Source: Candidatus Margulisiibacteriota bacterium (GTDB taxonomy: Bacteria > Margulisbacteria > Termititenacia > Termititenacales > Termititenacaceae). Taken from it: a DNA stretch of 32,047 nt. The position numbers and the translations under genes were made by a program. The DNA is taken from the NCBI GenBank assembly GCA_031268855.1, contig JAIRWS010000035.1:1-32047 (forward strand), written 5' to 3'. The notes below the pieces were generated by a model. The model was not told the DNA's origin. It did no database searches and saw nothing but the letters and a program-made list of their open reading frames with translations. This document shows, in pieces, positions 6,574 to 16,993 of the stretch (the stretch's first letter is position 1; every line of letters starts with the position of its first letter).

Positions 6574-9500
6574 GTGGTCGCAAAAATTAAACCGAGAGTA
6601 AAGTTAAACGCGGATATTCCTGAAGAAAAATTGGACGTGCCGAAGCTCACGTCTTTGCAGTTGAAATCTTACGACAAGTTTTTGCACGAGGGCATTGAGG
6701 ATGAATTAAAGGCCATCAGCCCGATCGTGGGATTCAACGGCCGTTACGAGCTTTCGTTTTTGTATTTTGACGAGGACAAAAACGCCTACACCAAACCAGA
6801 AATCGAAGAGCCGAAATATTCGGAGATCGACTGCCTGCGCGAGGAGCATACTTACGCGCTGTCGCTGCGTGTGCCGGTGCGGCTGGTGGATACGATCACC
6901 GGCGAGATCAAGCAGCAGACGATTTACATGGGCGAGATACCGCGCATGACCAAACAGGGCACATTTATTTTCAACGGCGACGAGCGCGTGGTCATTTCGC
7001 AGTTTGTGCGGTCGTCCGGCGTGTATTTTGAGGAAAAAGTAAATTCCAAAAAGAATGAAAAATCTTTCAAAGCCAAGATCATTCCCAACCGTGGCGCGTG
7101 GCTGGAGATGGAGATCGACACCAATGGCGTGATCTGGGTTTACATCAATAAAATGAAAAAAGTCGGCCTGTCTTTGTTTCTGGCGGCGCGCGGCTACAAT
7201 GAGGACGAGATGCGCCAGGCTTTGAGCAACGAGCCGGATCCGGAAGACCTGACCAGGGTCAAACGGGTGCTCAACGGCGGCGAGTATCTGGACAAAACTG
7301 TTAAGAATAAAAAAATCGGCCCTATTTTGACGCCGAATGAGGCGCTGATCGAGCTGTACCGCAAACTGCGTCCGGGCGACCATATTACGGAGGACGGCGC
7401 CAGACAGTTTTTGGAAAATCTGTTTTTCAACCCTGACCGTTATGATCTGGGCGAGATCGGCCGCTACAAGATCAATACCAAGCTGGGTTTTGCCGAAACG
7501 CACAACGAGGATGTGCATTACCTGACCAACGAAGACGTGGCGGCGGTGGCGCGGTATCTTATTAAACTTTCTACCGCCGACGTTTCAGCTTCGGTGGACG
7601 ACATCGACCACCTGTCCAACCGCCGCGTGCGCGCGGTCGGCGAGTTGCTACAGAGGCAATTCAAGGTCGGCTTGACCCGTCTGGAAAGATTGATCAAAGA
7701 CCAGATGATGCTCAAAGGCAATGAGGACTTCATGCCGCAGGCGCTCATCAATATCCGTCCGCTGATCGCGGTGATGAAGGAATTTTTTGGCTCTTCGCAG
7801 CTGTCGCAGTTCATGGACCAGATCAATCCGCTGGCGGAGCTGGCGCACAAACGCCGCCTCTCGGCCATGGGTCCCGGCGGTGTCAACAAAGAACGCGCTG
7901 GTTTTGAAGTGCGTGATATTCAGCCATCGCATTACGGCCGGATCTGTCCGGTGGAGACACCCGAAGGTCCGACTTCCGGGTTGATCTCGCCGCTGGCGAC
8001 TTTTGCGGACGTCAATAAACACGGCTTCATTGTGACGCCGTATTTTGAAGTGGCCAACGGCGAGGTCAAAAACGGCCGGAATAATCCGCCGGTGTATCTG
8101 ACCGCCGAAAAAGAAGAAGAGTCGATCATCGCTCCTTACGATGTCAGTGTAACGCCGGACAATAAACTAAAAGGCGACATTGTGCCGGCGCGCAAAAAAG
8201 GCGAGTTCGATATGTTCGGAACTGCGGAAGTCAATTATGTCGGCGTTTCGCCCAAGCAGCTCTTTGGCGTGAGCGCCTGTCTGGTGCCGTTTTTGGAGCA
8301 TGACGACGCCAACCGCGCGCTGATGGGTTCAAACATGATGCGTCAAGCCACGCCGCTGATCTACCCAGACCGCGCTTTTGTCGGCACGGGCATGGAGAAA
8401 CACATTGGCAAAAATATTTCCACGGCGCTTTTTGCGGAGACCGACGGCGAAGTGACCGAAGTCGACGCCAATAAAATTGTGGTCAAATATTCTCCGGCGG
8501 ACGGCAAAAGAGCTTATGAGAAAAAACACGAGTTGATCAAATACCTGCGCACGAATCAAAATACCTGCCGCAATCAAAAGCCGATCGTAACGGCCGGTCA
8601 AAAAATCAAAGCCGGCGATCCGCTGGTCGAAGGCACTTGTTTCAAGGACGGCGAGCTGGCCATTGGCAAAAACGTGCTGGTGGCTTTCCTGCCTTTTGAC
8701 GGCTACAATTTTGAGGACGCGATTTTGGTGTCTGACCGTATGGTCAAAGACGATATTTTTACAACGATCCACATCAACCGTTACGAATTGGAAGTGCGCA
8801 CGACTAAAGTCGGCGCGGAGGAGCTGACGCCCGAGATCCCCAATGTCAGCGAGGAATTCCTGCGCAATCTGGACGAACGTGGCATTATTCGCTTGGGCTC
8901 GACGGTGACCGCCGGTGATATTTTGGTCGGCAAAGTCACACCCAAGGGCGAGCAGGAGCAGCCGCCGGAGGAAAAATTGCTGCGCGCGATTTTCGGCGAC
9001 AAAGCCCGCGATATGAAAGATTCGTCCCTGCGTGTATCTTCTGGTGAAGGCGGCAAAGTTGTCGATGTCCGCGTGTTCGATGAGAACAACAAAGATGATA
9101 TGCCACCCGGTGTGAAAACTATTGTGCGGGTCTACGTGGCGCAGCTGCGCAAGGTCATGGTCGGCGACAAAATGTCCGGCCGCCACGGCAATAAAGGCGT
9201 GATCTCGCGCATTTTGCCGGCGGAAGACATGCCGTTTTTGCCGGACGGCAAACCGGTGGATATCGTGCTCAATCCTCTGGGCGTGCCTTCGCGTATGAAT
9301 GTTGGCCAGATTTATGAGACGGTTTTGGGCAACGCCGCGCACGCGCTGGGCGAGTATATAGAGGCACAGCAATTTGACGAAGCGATAAACGAGACAGAAA
9401 ACCCGGAAAAAGGCGCGTCAGTGCGGGCGATCGAGGAAAAACTGCGTGAAGCGCAAAAAGCGCCGGGTTTTGAGTGGCTCAGCGAGAGCGGCGAAGTGAC

Positions 9501-9921
9501 CCTGCGTGACGGCCGCACCGGCGAGCCTTACGCCAAGCCGGTCATGTGCGGATATATGTACATGCTCAAGCTGATCCATCTCGTGGAGGAAAAAATGCAC
9601 GCGCGCGCTACCGGCCCGTATTCGCTGGTGACGCAGCAGCCGCTGGGCGGTAAAGCGCAGATGGGCGGGCAGCGTTTCGGTGAAATGGAAGTCTGGGCGT
9701 TGGAGGCTTACGGCGCCGCGTACACACTGCAGGAACTGCTGACGGTCAAGTCTGACGACGTGTCCGGCCGCGCCAAAGTTTACGAAGCGATTATCAAAGG
9801 TAAAAATCTGCCGCCGCCCGGCACGCCGGCTTCATTTCACGTGCTGGTGCGTGAGATCCGTTCGCTGGGGCTGGACATGAAAGTCCTGACCGCCGACGGA
9901 CGGGAGATCGACCGGAAATAA
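6574..9921 (+). CDS. rpoB: DNA-directed RNA polymerase subunit beta
   Basis: This 1115-residue beta subunit begins at a GTG with AGGAGG seven bases upstream. It is shorter than E. coli beta (1342) and appears to lack its large lineage-specific insertions. The rifampicin-binding region reads SQLSQFMDQINPL from about residue 409 and continues HKRRLSAMGPGG, with the usual sensitive-type Asp, His and Ser. Downstream conserved blocks include PSHYGRICPVETPEGPTSGLI, KMSGRHGNKGVISRI and the C-terminal GGKAQMGGQRFGEMEVWALEAYGAA. Nothing unusual is seen in beta itself, in contrast with its partner beta'. The rpoC start follows after 42 bases. Confidence 0.98.
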   Translation: MVAKIKPRVKLNADIPEEKLDVPKLTSLQLKSYDKFLHEGIEDELKAISPIVGFNGRYELSFLYFDEDKNAYTKPEIEEPKYSEIDCLREEHTYALSLRVPVRLVDTITGEIKQQTIYMGEIPRMTKQGTFIFNGDERVVISQFVRSSGVYFEEKVNSKKNEKSFKAKIIPNRGAWLEMEIDTNGVIWVYINKMKKVGLSLFLAARGYNEDEMRQALSNEPDPEDLTRVKRVLNGGEYLDKTVKNKKIGPILTPNEALIELYRKLRPGDHITEDGARQFLENLFFNPDRYDLGEIGRYKINTKLGFAETHNEDVHYLTNEDVAAVARYLIKLSTADVSASVDDIDHLSNRRVRAVGELLQRQFKVGLTRLERLIKDQMMLKGNEDFMPQALINIRPLIAVMKEFFGSSQLSQFMDQINPLAELAHKRRLSAMGPGGVNKERAGFEVRDIQPSHYGRICPVETPEGPTSGLISPLATFADVNKHGFIVTPYFEVANGEVKNGRNNPPVYLTAEKEEESIIAPYDVSVTPDNKLKGDIVPARKKGEFDMFGTAEVNYVGVSPKQLFGVSACLVPFLEHDDANRALMGSNMMRQATPLIYPDRAFVGTGMEKHIGKNISTALFAETDGEVTEVDANKIVVKYSPADGKRAYEKKHELIKYLRTNQNTCRNQKPIVTAGQKIKAGDPLVEGTCFKDGELAIGKNVLVAFLPFDGYNFEDAILVSDRMVKDDIFTTIHINRYELEVRTTKVGAEELTPEIPNVSEEFLRNLDERGIIRLGSTVTAGDILVGKVTPKGEQEQPPEEKLLRAIFGDKARDMKDSSLRVSSGEGGKVVDVRVFDENNKDDMPPGVKTIVRVYVAQLRKVMVGDKMSGRHGNKGVISRILPAEDMPFLPDGKPVDIVLNPLGVPSRMNVGQIYETVLGNAAHALGEYIEAQQFDEAINETENPEKGASVRAIEEKLREAQKAPGFEWLSESGEVTLRDGRTGEPYAKPVMCGYMYMLKLIHLVEEKMHARATGPYSLVTQQPLGGKAQMGGQRFGEMEVWALEAYGAAYTLQELLTVKSDDVSGRAKVYEAIIKGKNLPPPGTPASFHVLVREIRSLGLDMKVLTADGREIDRK

Positions 9922-9963
9922 GGCGGACGTTTTTTAGGTTTTGCAAATTTTAAGGAGGCATCA

Positions 9964-12900
9964 ATGTTAGTTCGTGACCCGAAAGATTTCAAGAGCATTA
10001 AGCTGGGCATCGCTTCGCCGGAACAGATCAGATTTTGGTCGCACGGTGAGGTCAAAAAACCGGAGACGATCAATTACCGCACCTTCAAGCCGGAGCGCCA
10101 CGGCTTGTTTTGCGAGCGGATTTTCGGGCCGGTCAAAGACTGGGAATGTACCTGCGGCAAATACCGGCGGGTACGTTACCGCGGCATTACCTGCGAACGT
10201 TGCGGCGTGGAGATCACGAACTCTAAAGTGCGGCGCGAACGCATGGGGCATATCGAGCTGGCCGCGCCTGTCGCGCATATTTGGTTTTTGAAAGGCGTGC
10301 CGTCGCATATCGGCCTCATGCTGGATATGCCGTACAAAAATCTGGAGCGCGTCGTCTATTACGAATCCTACATGGTTACCAAAGTGCACGAGTCGATCAA
10401 GGATCTGAAAGTCACGCAGCTACTGCAGGAAGCCGAGTACAATTATTACAAGCAAAAATACGGCCAGAAATTTCAGGCCGACATGGGCGCCAAGGCTGTC
10501 AAGGATGTGCTGGACGATATGGATCTGGACAAACTGCTGGGTAGTCTGCGCCGCGAGCTGGCCGCCTCCAAAGGCCAGACTTATCTCAAGTTGACCAAAC
10601 GCATCCGCGTGGTGGAAGCATTTTTGTCTTCCGGCAACAAGCCGTCCTGGATGGTCATGGACTGTGTTCCGGTCATGCCGCCGGATCTGCGGCCGATGGT
10701 GCAGCTGGAAGGCGGCCGTTTTGCGGCTTCAGACCTCAATGATCTGTACCGTCGTGTTTTAAACCGGAACAATCGTTTGAAAAGACTGCTGGATATCGGC
10801 GCGCCGAATATGATCGTGCGTAACGAAAAACGCATGCTGCAGGAGGCCGTCGACGTGCTGTTTGACAATGGCAAACACGGCCGCGAAGCCACCGGCACCA
10901 ACGGCCGGCCGCTGCGTTCGATTTCCAATATTATCGAAGGCAAGCAGGGGCGTTTCCGGCAAAATCTGCTTGGCAAGCGCGTGGATTATTCCGGCCGCTC
11001 GGTGATCGTGGTCGGCCCTTCGCTCAAACTGCATCAGTGCGGACTGCCCAAAGAAATGGCGATCGAGCTGTTCAAGCCGTTCATTATTCATGAGCTGGTG
11101 GACAGCGGTGAAGCGCACAATATCAAGGACGCCAAACGCAAGATCGAAAACAAAGACGTGGTGGTCTACAACGCTCTGGAAAAAGTCATTAAAGGCCACC
11201 CCGTGATGCTCAACCGCGCGCCGACGCTGCACCGTCTGGGCATTCAGGCTTTTGAGCCGGTGCTGGTCGAGGGCAAAGCGATCCAGATCCACCCGCTGGT
11301 CTGCACGGCTTTCAACGCGGACTTCGACGGCGACCAGATGGCCGTGCACGTGCCGCTGTCCACCGAAGCGCAGGCGGAGTGCCGCATTTTGCTGCGCGCG
11401 GACAACAATATTCTCTCCGCGTCCAACGGCAGTCCGATCATCACGCCGACGCAGGACATGGTTATCGGCCTGTACTGGATGACTATGGAGCGCGCGGCTG
11501 ACAAAGAAGTCAAAACATTCGACGAAAAGGCCGGGCAATTCCTATATCTGGCCAAGAGCCGTCTGGAGGAAAAAGCGCGGCCTTTTGCGAATATCAACGA
11601 GGCGATGAAAGCTTACAATCTGCATATGATCAGAATTCAGCAGCCGATCCGGATTTCCCGCAACAATTTGCTGCTCAATTTTGAGGATGTGATCAGCTTA
11701 AAGAAAAACGAAGCCGAGGACAAAGAGCAGCTTGTCAAGGACGAGGACAAATGGATCCGCACGACGATCGGTCGCTTGGTTTTCAATGACGCGATCAGCA
11801 AAGTGCTGGAGCATTTCAATAAGCCCAAAGCCAGTTATCTCAATTACCGCATGGATAAAGGCAAGATCCGCAGCCTGATCTCCGAATACTACGATATTTC
11901 CGGCGCGCAGGTCACAGCCGAGCTCTGCGATCAGCTGAAAAATATCGGTTTCCATTACGCGACCAAGTCCGGCGTATCGGCCAGCCCGCCGGAATTTGTG
12001 GCGCTGGGCCTGAACAAAGCCCGCGACATTGGCAACAGCCGCAAGCAGGTAGCCGCTTTCAACATCAATGCCGGCAAAGAAGAAGAGCGCATCGAGGCAG
12101 AAGCCGGTCTGGCGCGCAAAAAACTTAATGACTTCAATGTCCCGCTGGCCAAACTGGAAGAGCCGCTGAACGCTCTGGACGCGCATTTTGCCGTGAAAAC
12201 GATTTTGCGTGAGCTGCGTTCGCGGCGCGAACTGCTGATCTCCGTGCTGGGCGGAGCGCAGGAAAGATCCGTCAAAGACCGCGTGGAAAGATATGTGTCG
12301 CGCATCTCGCTGGATTTTCTGCGCAAGAAAAAAGACGACTATTATTATTTCAAAGACCACAAAGAATATCTGGACAATATGCTGCTGAAACCTCTGGGCG
12401 GTTACAAGACTGTGCTGGAGAGTATTTTCCGCGAGGCGCTCAAGACCAAAGAAGCGGCGGATTTTGCGGAGAGCGATTTGCTGAATATTCCCGAAGCGGA
12501 AAAAGGCAAGGCCAAGCCGAAAGACAGCACTTACGTCAAAGCGCTCAAAGGCCTGCTGGAAAACCTTTCCCGCAATCTGGAAAGCGTCAAAAAATGCGTG
12601 AAAAATGACAAAGGCCAAAATAAGATCGAGGAGTTGGCGGAGATCAAAGCGGACAACAGCAAGCAGGATAATTTTAATGCCAAATCCGTCAAAGAAGCGG
12701 TCAGCGAGTTGAAGATCAGCGAGCTGAAATCTCTGCTGGAGGAATTGCAGAAACATTATGCCAAAAATGTCGAGCTGTCCAAAAACGATCAGCCGAAAAA
12801 AAGCCTGACCCAAAACGCGATCCGCGAGATCAAGGCCGCGCTGAAAAAAATCACGGGAGTTTACGATCCGGTCAGCGAGAAAATTATTAAGATCGTGACG

Positions 12901-15900
12901 CCGAAGATCAATTCTTTGAGCGGCGCGCTGGACAAGCTGGAAGATTTTACCGCAGTCGAAAATCTAGACCTGCGCGAATTTCAGGAAGTGTACCGTCTGG
13001 ACGCGCGGGATGTTTCGGACTTGCTACAAAAAACCTTGAACGACACGAAAAAATATTTGCGGCAGTTTATTGATTCGACGCCGGAAGCCAACGTGGTCAA
13101 TAAGAAATCGGCGGAAAAACTGCTCGACCGGCTGCTGGCGCGTTTGGAGCGAGACGTACAAAAAGAATCTGGCAGCGCCGGGGAGAAAAACCGGAAAGCC
13201 TTGAAGATCTTGAACGGCTTAAACGAACTGGTCAAGGGTCTGGCTGAGCTGAAATCCGTCGAGCCAAATCATGAGCGCAAATCCGACACGCGGCACCGTG
13301 AGCGCCTGCAGATACCGCTAATCGTCCTGCGTGGCCAGCAGAGATATTTCAATGTGCTGGTCTCTCTGCACGTGCTGGAAAACCTGCTACAATCGCCGCT
13401 GGCGCTGCTGGCCGGCATGGAAAACACTGACGAGGCCGAAAATATTAAGACCAATTTGTACGAACTGCGCAATTGTTTGGAATTCTTGAAGACCGATAAA
13501 GAAGCGCGCACGGTGGTTACGGCCTTTGGCGCTTTGCAGTGGCTGAATAATTTGGATAATTACATCGAGCACATGGTCATTTCCAATGACGCGTTGTCCG
13601 TGTTGAATAAGCCCAAAACCGCGGTGGACAGCCTGCGCAAGCCGATGGAAGACCTCAACGGGCCGCTGGCCGCTTTGGAAGGCAAAAACGAAGCCGAAGC
13701 GAAACTCGACATACCGCGCGGCCTGCTCAGCGACCTGCTGGCGGAAAATCCCGACGGTAAATTGCAGTTAGATAAAATTTTGGACGAACTTGGTCAGGCG
13801 GAAGACGAGGAAGAGATCGGCAAATGTCTGGGACAAATGCGCGGCGCGTGGCTGACCGTGCTGGAGCGGCTGGAGGCCTGGAAATCTCGCAATGAATTAT
13901 TGGCTGACCGCGCCAAACTGAAAATCGGAGGCACGGAAACTCTGCGCGGCAAGGTCGCTTTGCCGCTGGCTCTGATCGAGGCCGTGGATATTGTCGATGT
14001 GCTGCTGGGCAAAGAGCAAAAAGGCGACAAGTATTTCCTCGACAGTTATCTCAAGGGAGTCGTCAAAGAAGAGGGTTTGGAAGACACCACGAAAAAAGCT
14101 AAAAATGTGCTGGAGAGCTTAAAAGAAATCCTGGTGAAATTCAAGATCATGCCGGAGCTGTGGGGCTATGTCGAACACGGCGAGTCTGGCGAGCAGTTTG
14201 AATTCAGCCAGCAGGTGGATAGGTTGCTCAAACCCAAAGAATTGCAGACCGCGCAGACTGAGTTAAGTGAAGCTCTGGAAAATCTGCAAAAAATCATTGA
14301 CAGCGAAATCTGGACGCGCATCTACAATTATATTGCCGACCAAAAACCGCAGAAATATCAAGAGCTGCGCAAAGCGGTCGACGCGCTGAAACTCCTGCCG
14401 GGGCTTTTGAATGCTTTGCAGTTTGAGGAATTCAGCGAAACTCTGAAGGCTCTGGGTAAGACTTTGGAGAGCGACGCCGGCGCGGTCAAGAGTTTGGCCG
14501 AGCAAAAAGACAACGGCAGCAAAATTGCCAAAGTCGTGGAGCGTTCGCTCAAAAATCTGAAACGGATCAGAGATTGGAAAAAAGCCGAAGACGACGAGAT
14601 TGCCGGCGCGATGATCCGCGAGCTAGGGCGCGTGAAAAAAGAGACCGAGGAAAAAGTCAATAACATTTGGCGCAACACGACCGGCGTGGTCACGGAAAAG
14701 ATGCAGAAAAACCTGGGCGAATACAACAGTGTGTTTATGATGGCCAATTCCGGCGCGCGCGGCAACATCGATCAGGTGCGCCAGCTCTCCGCGATGCGCG
14801 GTCTGATGGCCGACGCTAAAGGCCGTCCGGTAAAAGTGCCGATCACTTCCAATCTATATGACGGCATGAGCTTGACGGAATTCTTCATTTCGTCTTACGG
14901 CGCGCGCAAAGGTTTGGTGGATACGGCGATGCATACAGCCGAGTCCGGTTACTTGACCCGCCGGCTGGTCGATGTGGCGCAGGACGTGATCATCACCGAG
15001 GAAGACTGCGGCACGACTGACAGCATCACCCTGGAGCCGCTGTACGATGAGGACGGTCAGGAGCTGATCTCGCTGCGCAAAAGATTATTCGGACGCGTAG
15101 CCGCGGAAACCCTGCACAATCCGGACAACGAAAAAGAAATTTTGATTAAAAAAGGCGAGGTTGTTGACGATCAGGCCGCTAAAAAAATCGAAGCGGCCAG
15201 ATTCCTGTCGGTCAAAGTCCGTTCACCGCTGACCTGCACTACCCGCGGTGGGATTTGCCGCAAGTGCTACGGCTACGATCTGTCGACCCGCAAGCTGATC
15301 AATGTCGGCGAGGCGGTGGGCGTTATCGCGGCGCAGTCTATCGGCGAGCCGGGCACCCAGCTGACAATGCGTACTTTCCATACTGGCGGCGCGGTGCTGG
15401 GCGGCGGAGACATGGAAGAAATTGTCGCGCCGCTTGACGGCACGATTTATTTTCATGATCCGGACAGTCCGCAAAAGGCCAAAGATCAGGTGCGCCAGAC
15501 TTCGATTTTACGCGACGGCAAAGATGTGGATATTTTAGTGCATCCGCTGCTGGTGCACATCAAGCCGCCCAAAGGCAATAAAAGCGTGCTGCGTCTGCTG
15601 ACTGGCTCCGAGCTGAGTGTCAAGGACGGCCAAAAAGTAAAAAAAGGCGAGCTGCTGGCCAAGCGAGACAAGAGCGTGAAGTATATTTTTGCGATCAACG
15701 AAGGCAAGATTTCGTATCACGGCTTTGTGGAAAAACCGGTCAAAAAAGAATACGCTTCCGGCGGTTCGGAAATGATCTCGGTGGCCAACCGCAACGGCTC
15801 CCTGTTTATTCATAATTCTGACCAGTCTTTGCGTAAGCTGTACATTGTCGACGCCGATAAAGAGCTGCTGGTCAAGAAGCTGGACTTGGTTGACAATGAT

Positions 15901-16896
15901 GAGGAATTGGCGCCGGGTGTGCGCGCGGAAAGCTCCGGTTTCGTTACGGGCATCACCGAGAACGAGAACGGCACGCTGACGATCCTGCTGGAGCCGGGCG
16001 GTGTGTATCCGATCAAATCCGGCGCGCAGCTGTGTGTGCCTGAAGATCAAGCCGTGCAGTACGATCAGGTCATCGCCATCGAAAACGTGGAAGTGCAGGA
16101 CGCCGGTGACATCACGGCCGGTCTGCCGCGCGTGGAAGAAGTGTTCGAGGCCAGACACCCGCAAAAAGCCGCGGCGCTCTCGGAGATCGACGGCCAGATC
16201 GACGCCATCTCGGAGGAGAACGGCCGCCACAAGATTTTGGTGCGCAATAAGAGCCAGAAAAAAATTTACGAGATACCGCTGGGCAGCAAGCTGAACGACC
16301 TCTACACCGGCAAACAGGTCAAGATGGGCGAACAGCTGACCAAAGGCCCGATCGATCCACACAATGTCATCACGATTTTGGGCAAAAAAGCGGCGCAGTT
16401 GTTCCTGGTCAACGAAGAACTGGGCATTTATTTGCAGCAGGGTGTTTCGACCAACGATAAACACATCGAAGTGATCGTGCGCCAGATGACCAAAAAAGTG
16501 CGCATCCGCGAGATCGGCGACAGCCCGTATCTGGTGGATGATTTCGTGGACGTGTTTGACTATGAGGACACGATCAAGAGACTCAAAGAAGATGGCAAAG
16601 CTCCGCCGGTTGGCGACCATGTGCTGCTGGGTTTGACCAAGGCTTCGCTGAATACGGACAGCTACATCTCCGCCGCGTCTTTCCAGGAAACGACATCGGT
16701 GCTGACCAAAGCCGCGGTATACGGCAAGCAGGACGGCATGGCGGGCTTGAAAGAAAACGTCATCATCGGCAAGCTGATACCGGCTGGTACAGGTTTGCGC
16801 CGTTACGAGCATTTAAAATTGCTCTCCAGCGATCCGGAGATCAGCCTTGAGCCGCCGCCGGAAATACTGGAAGAAGAGGTTTTTAAACAGCCGTAA
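9964..16896 (+). CDS. rpoC: DNA-directed RNA polymerase subunit beta', giant form with two large insertions
   Basis: This is one open frame of 2310 residues, where 1150-1400 is usual for unsplit beta'. All hallmarks are present: the N-terminal zinc site (C62, C64, C77, C80), the lid/rudder region, the catalytic NADFDGD with Asp 453, 455 and 457, the bridge-helix region ([34 protein letters not shown]), the second zinc site (C1682, C1758, C1765, C1768), the trigger-loop start [10 protein letters not shown] (1800-1809), and the conserved C-terminus ending near [10 protein letters not shown]. The extra length lies in two places. About 840 residues separate GVSASPPEF (670-678) from [18 protein letters not shown] (1564 onward), which are the two sides of the rim helices. 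About 235 residues (1812-2046) interrupt the trigger loop. Neither insertion shows intein end motifs. Codon use is continuous with the core, which argues for long residence. AGGAGG precedes the ATG. Confidence 0.97.
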   Translation: MLVRDPKDFKSIKLGIASPEQIRFWSHGEVKKPETINYRTFKPERHGLFCERIFGPVKDWECTCGKYRRVRYRGITCERCGVEITNSKVRRERMGHIELAAPVAHIWFLKGVPSHIGLMLDMPYKNLERVVYYESYMVTKVHESIKDLKVTQLLQEAEYNYYKQKYGQKFQADMGAKAVKDVLDDMDLDKLLGSLRRELAASKGQTYLKLTKRIRVVEAFLSSGNKPSWMVMDCVPVMPPDLRPMVQLEGGRFAASDLNDLYRRVLNRNNRLKRLLDIGAPNMIVRNEKRMLQEAVDVLFDNGKHGREATGTNGRPLRSISNIIEGKQGRFRQNLLGKRVDYSGRSVIVVGPSLKLHQCGLPKEMAIELFKPFIIHELVDSGEAHNIKDAKRKIENKDVVVYNALEKVIKGHPVMLNRAPTLHRLGIQAFEPVLVEGKAIQIHPLVCTAFNADFDGDQMAVHVPLSTEAQAECRILLRADNNILSASNGSPIITPTQDMVIGLYWMTMERAADKEVKTFDEKAGQFLYLAKSRLEEKARPFANINEAMKAYNLHMIRIQQPIRISRNNLLLNFEDVISLKKNEAEDKEQLVKDEDKWIRTTIGRLVFNDAISKVLEHFNKPKASYLNYRMDKGKIRSLISEYYDISGAQVTAELCDQLKNIGFHYATKSGVSASPPEFVALGLNKARDIGNSRKQVAAFNINAGKEEERIEAEAGLARKKLNDFNVPLAKLEEPLNALDAHFAVKTILRELRSRRELLISVLGGAQERSVKDRVERYVSRISLDFLRKKKDDYYYFKDHKEYLDNMLLKPLGGYKTVLESIFREALKTKEAADFAESDLLNIPEAEKGKAKPKDSTYVKALKGLLENLSRNLESVKKCVKNDKGQNKIEELAEIKADNSKQDNFNAKSVKEAVSELKISELKSLLEELQKHYAKNVELSKNDQPKKSLTQNAIREIKAALKKITGVYDPVSEKIIKIVTPKINSLSGALDKLEDFTAVENLDLREFQEVYRLDARDVSDLLQKTLNDTKKYLRQFIDSTPEANVVNKKSAEKLLDRLLARLERDVQKESGSAGEKNRKALKILNGLNELVKGLAELKSVEPNHERKSDTRHRERLQIPLIVLRGQQRYFNVLVSLHVLENLLQSPLALLAGMENTDEAENIKTNLYELRNCLEFLKTDKEARTVVTAFGALQWLNNLDNYIEHMVISNDALSVLNKPKTAVDSLRKPMEDLNGPLAALEGKNEAEAKLDIPRGLLSDLLAENPDGKLQLDKILDELGQAEDEEEIGKCLGQMRGAWLTVLERLEAWKSRNELLADRAKLKIGGTETLRGKVALPLALIEAVDIVDVLLGKEQKGDKYFLDSYLKGVVKEEGLEDTTKKAKNVLESLKEILVKFKIMPELWGYVEHGESGEQFEFSQQVDRLLKPKELQTAQTELSEALENLQKIIDSEIWTRIYNYIADQKPQKYQELRKAVDALKLLPGLLNALQFEEFSETLKALGKTLESDAGAVKSLAEQKDNGSKIAKVVERSLKNLKRIRDWKKAEDDEIAGAMIRELGRVKKETEEKVNNIWRNTTGVVTEKMQKNLGEYNSVFMMANSGARGNIDQVRQLSAMRGLMADAKGRPVKVPITSNLYDGMSLTEFFISSYGARKGLVDTAMHTAESGYLTRRLVDVAQDVIITEEDCGTTDSITLEPLYDEDGQELISLRKRLFGRVAAETLHNPDNEKEILIKKGEVVDDQAAKKIEAARFLSVKVRSPLTCTTRGGICRKCYGYDLSTRKLINVGEAVGVIAAQSIGEPGTQLTMRTFHTGGAVLGGGDMEEIVAPLDGTIYFHDPDSPQKAKDQVRQTSILRDGKDVDILVHPLLVHIKPPKGNKSVLRLLTGSELSVKDGQKVKKGELLAKRDKSVKYIFAINEGKISYHGFVEKPVKKEYASGGSEMISVANRNGSLFIHNSDQSLRKLYIVDADKELLVKKLDLVDNDEELAPGVRAESSGFVTGITENENGTLTILLEPGGVYPIKSGAQLCVPEDQAVQYDQVIAIENVEVQDAGDITAGLPRVEEVFEARHPQKAAALSEIDGQIDAISEENGRHKILVRNKSQKKIYEIPLGSKLNDLYTGKQVKMGEQLTKGPIDPHNVITILGKKAAQLFLVNEELGIYLQQGVSTNDKHIEVIVRQMTKKVRIREIGDSPYLVDDFVDVFDYEDTIKRLKEDGKAPPVGDHVLLGLTKASLNTDSYISAASFQETTSVLTKAAVYGKQDGMAGLKENVIIGKLIPAGTGLRRYEHLKLLSSDPEISLEPPPEILEEEVFKQP
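12007..14640 (+). other. Rim-helix insertion of beta' (coding sub-region, about residues 682-1559)
   Basis: In E. coli beta' about 30 residues lie between the GVSIGIDDMVIP segment and RYNKVIDIW; here the same interval is about 880 residues. The insert is rich in Leu, Lys, Glu and Ala with almost no long Gly/Pro loops, so mostly alpha-helical bundles or coiled coil are expected. Lys-rich stretches (for example around [20 protein letters not shown]) alternate with acidic ones ([14 protein letters not shown]). I recognise no known domain, and there is no Cys/His nuclease or intein motif. It would project from the rim of the secondary channel, where Gre factors and DksA dock. Confidence 0.85.
15397..16101 (+). 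other. Trigger-loop insertion of beta' (SI3-like, about residues 1812-2046)
   Basis: Trigger-loop helix 1 ends in [10 protein letters not shown], and helix 2 resumes at [22 protein letters not shown] (from about 2046). The intervening 235 residues are beta-rich ([49 protein letters not shown]), as in the sandwich-barrel-hybrid repeats of SI3. E. coli has a 188-residue SI3 at the same site, and cyanobacteria have a much larger one. Confidence 0.75.
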
Positions 16897-16908
16897 TACA
16901 AAGACAAA

Positions 16909-16944
16909 CGTTTCGGCAAGGACTGTACGGTCCCTGCCGAAGCG
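16909..16944. terminator. Hairpin between convergent rpoC and the EF-hand gene
   Basis: CGTTTCGGCAAGGAC pairs with GTCCCTGCCGAAGCG over about 15 bp, with one G-T pair and one mismatch and a short loop. On the minus strand it is followed by a T-rich stretch (TTTGTCTTTGT). On the plus strand it lacks a T-run. It probably serves both converging transcripts, more clearly the minus-strand one. Confidence 0.55.
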
Positions 16945-16993
16945 TGTGAGCCGTTCGCTAACTGTTGGTGATTGTGCCTGCCCCTTTTTATGC

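Noticed and set aside
11698-12813. Long open frame (371 codons) on the minus strand opposite rpoC
   Set aside because: It is antisense to well-conserved or continuous rpoC coding sequence, has no ribosome site, and its His/Gln/Phe-rich composition is typical of the complement of codon-biased genes. The same holds for the minus frames at 15535-16812, 8329-9372 and 6706-7518.
12007-14640. Intein or other self-splicing insertion in rpoC
   Set aside because: There is no Cys/Ser at an N-terminal splice junction, no His-Asn-Cys/Ser end and no homing-endonuclease motif. The region is an in-frame, helical, charged sequence, better read as a permanent protein insertion.
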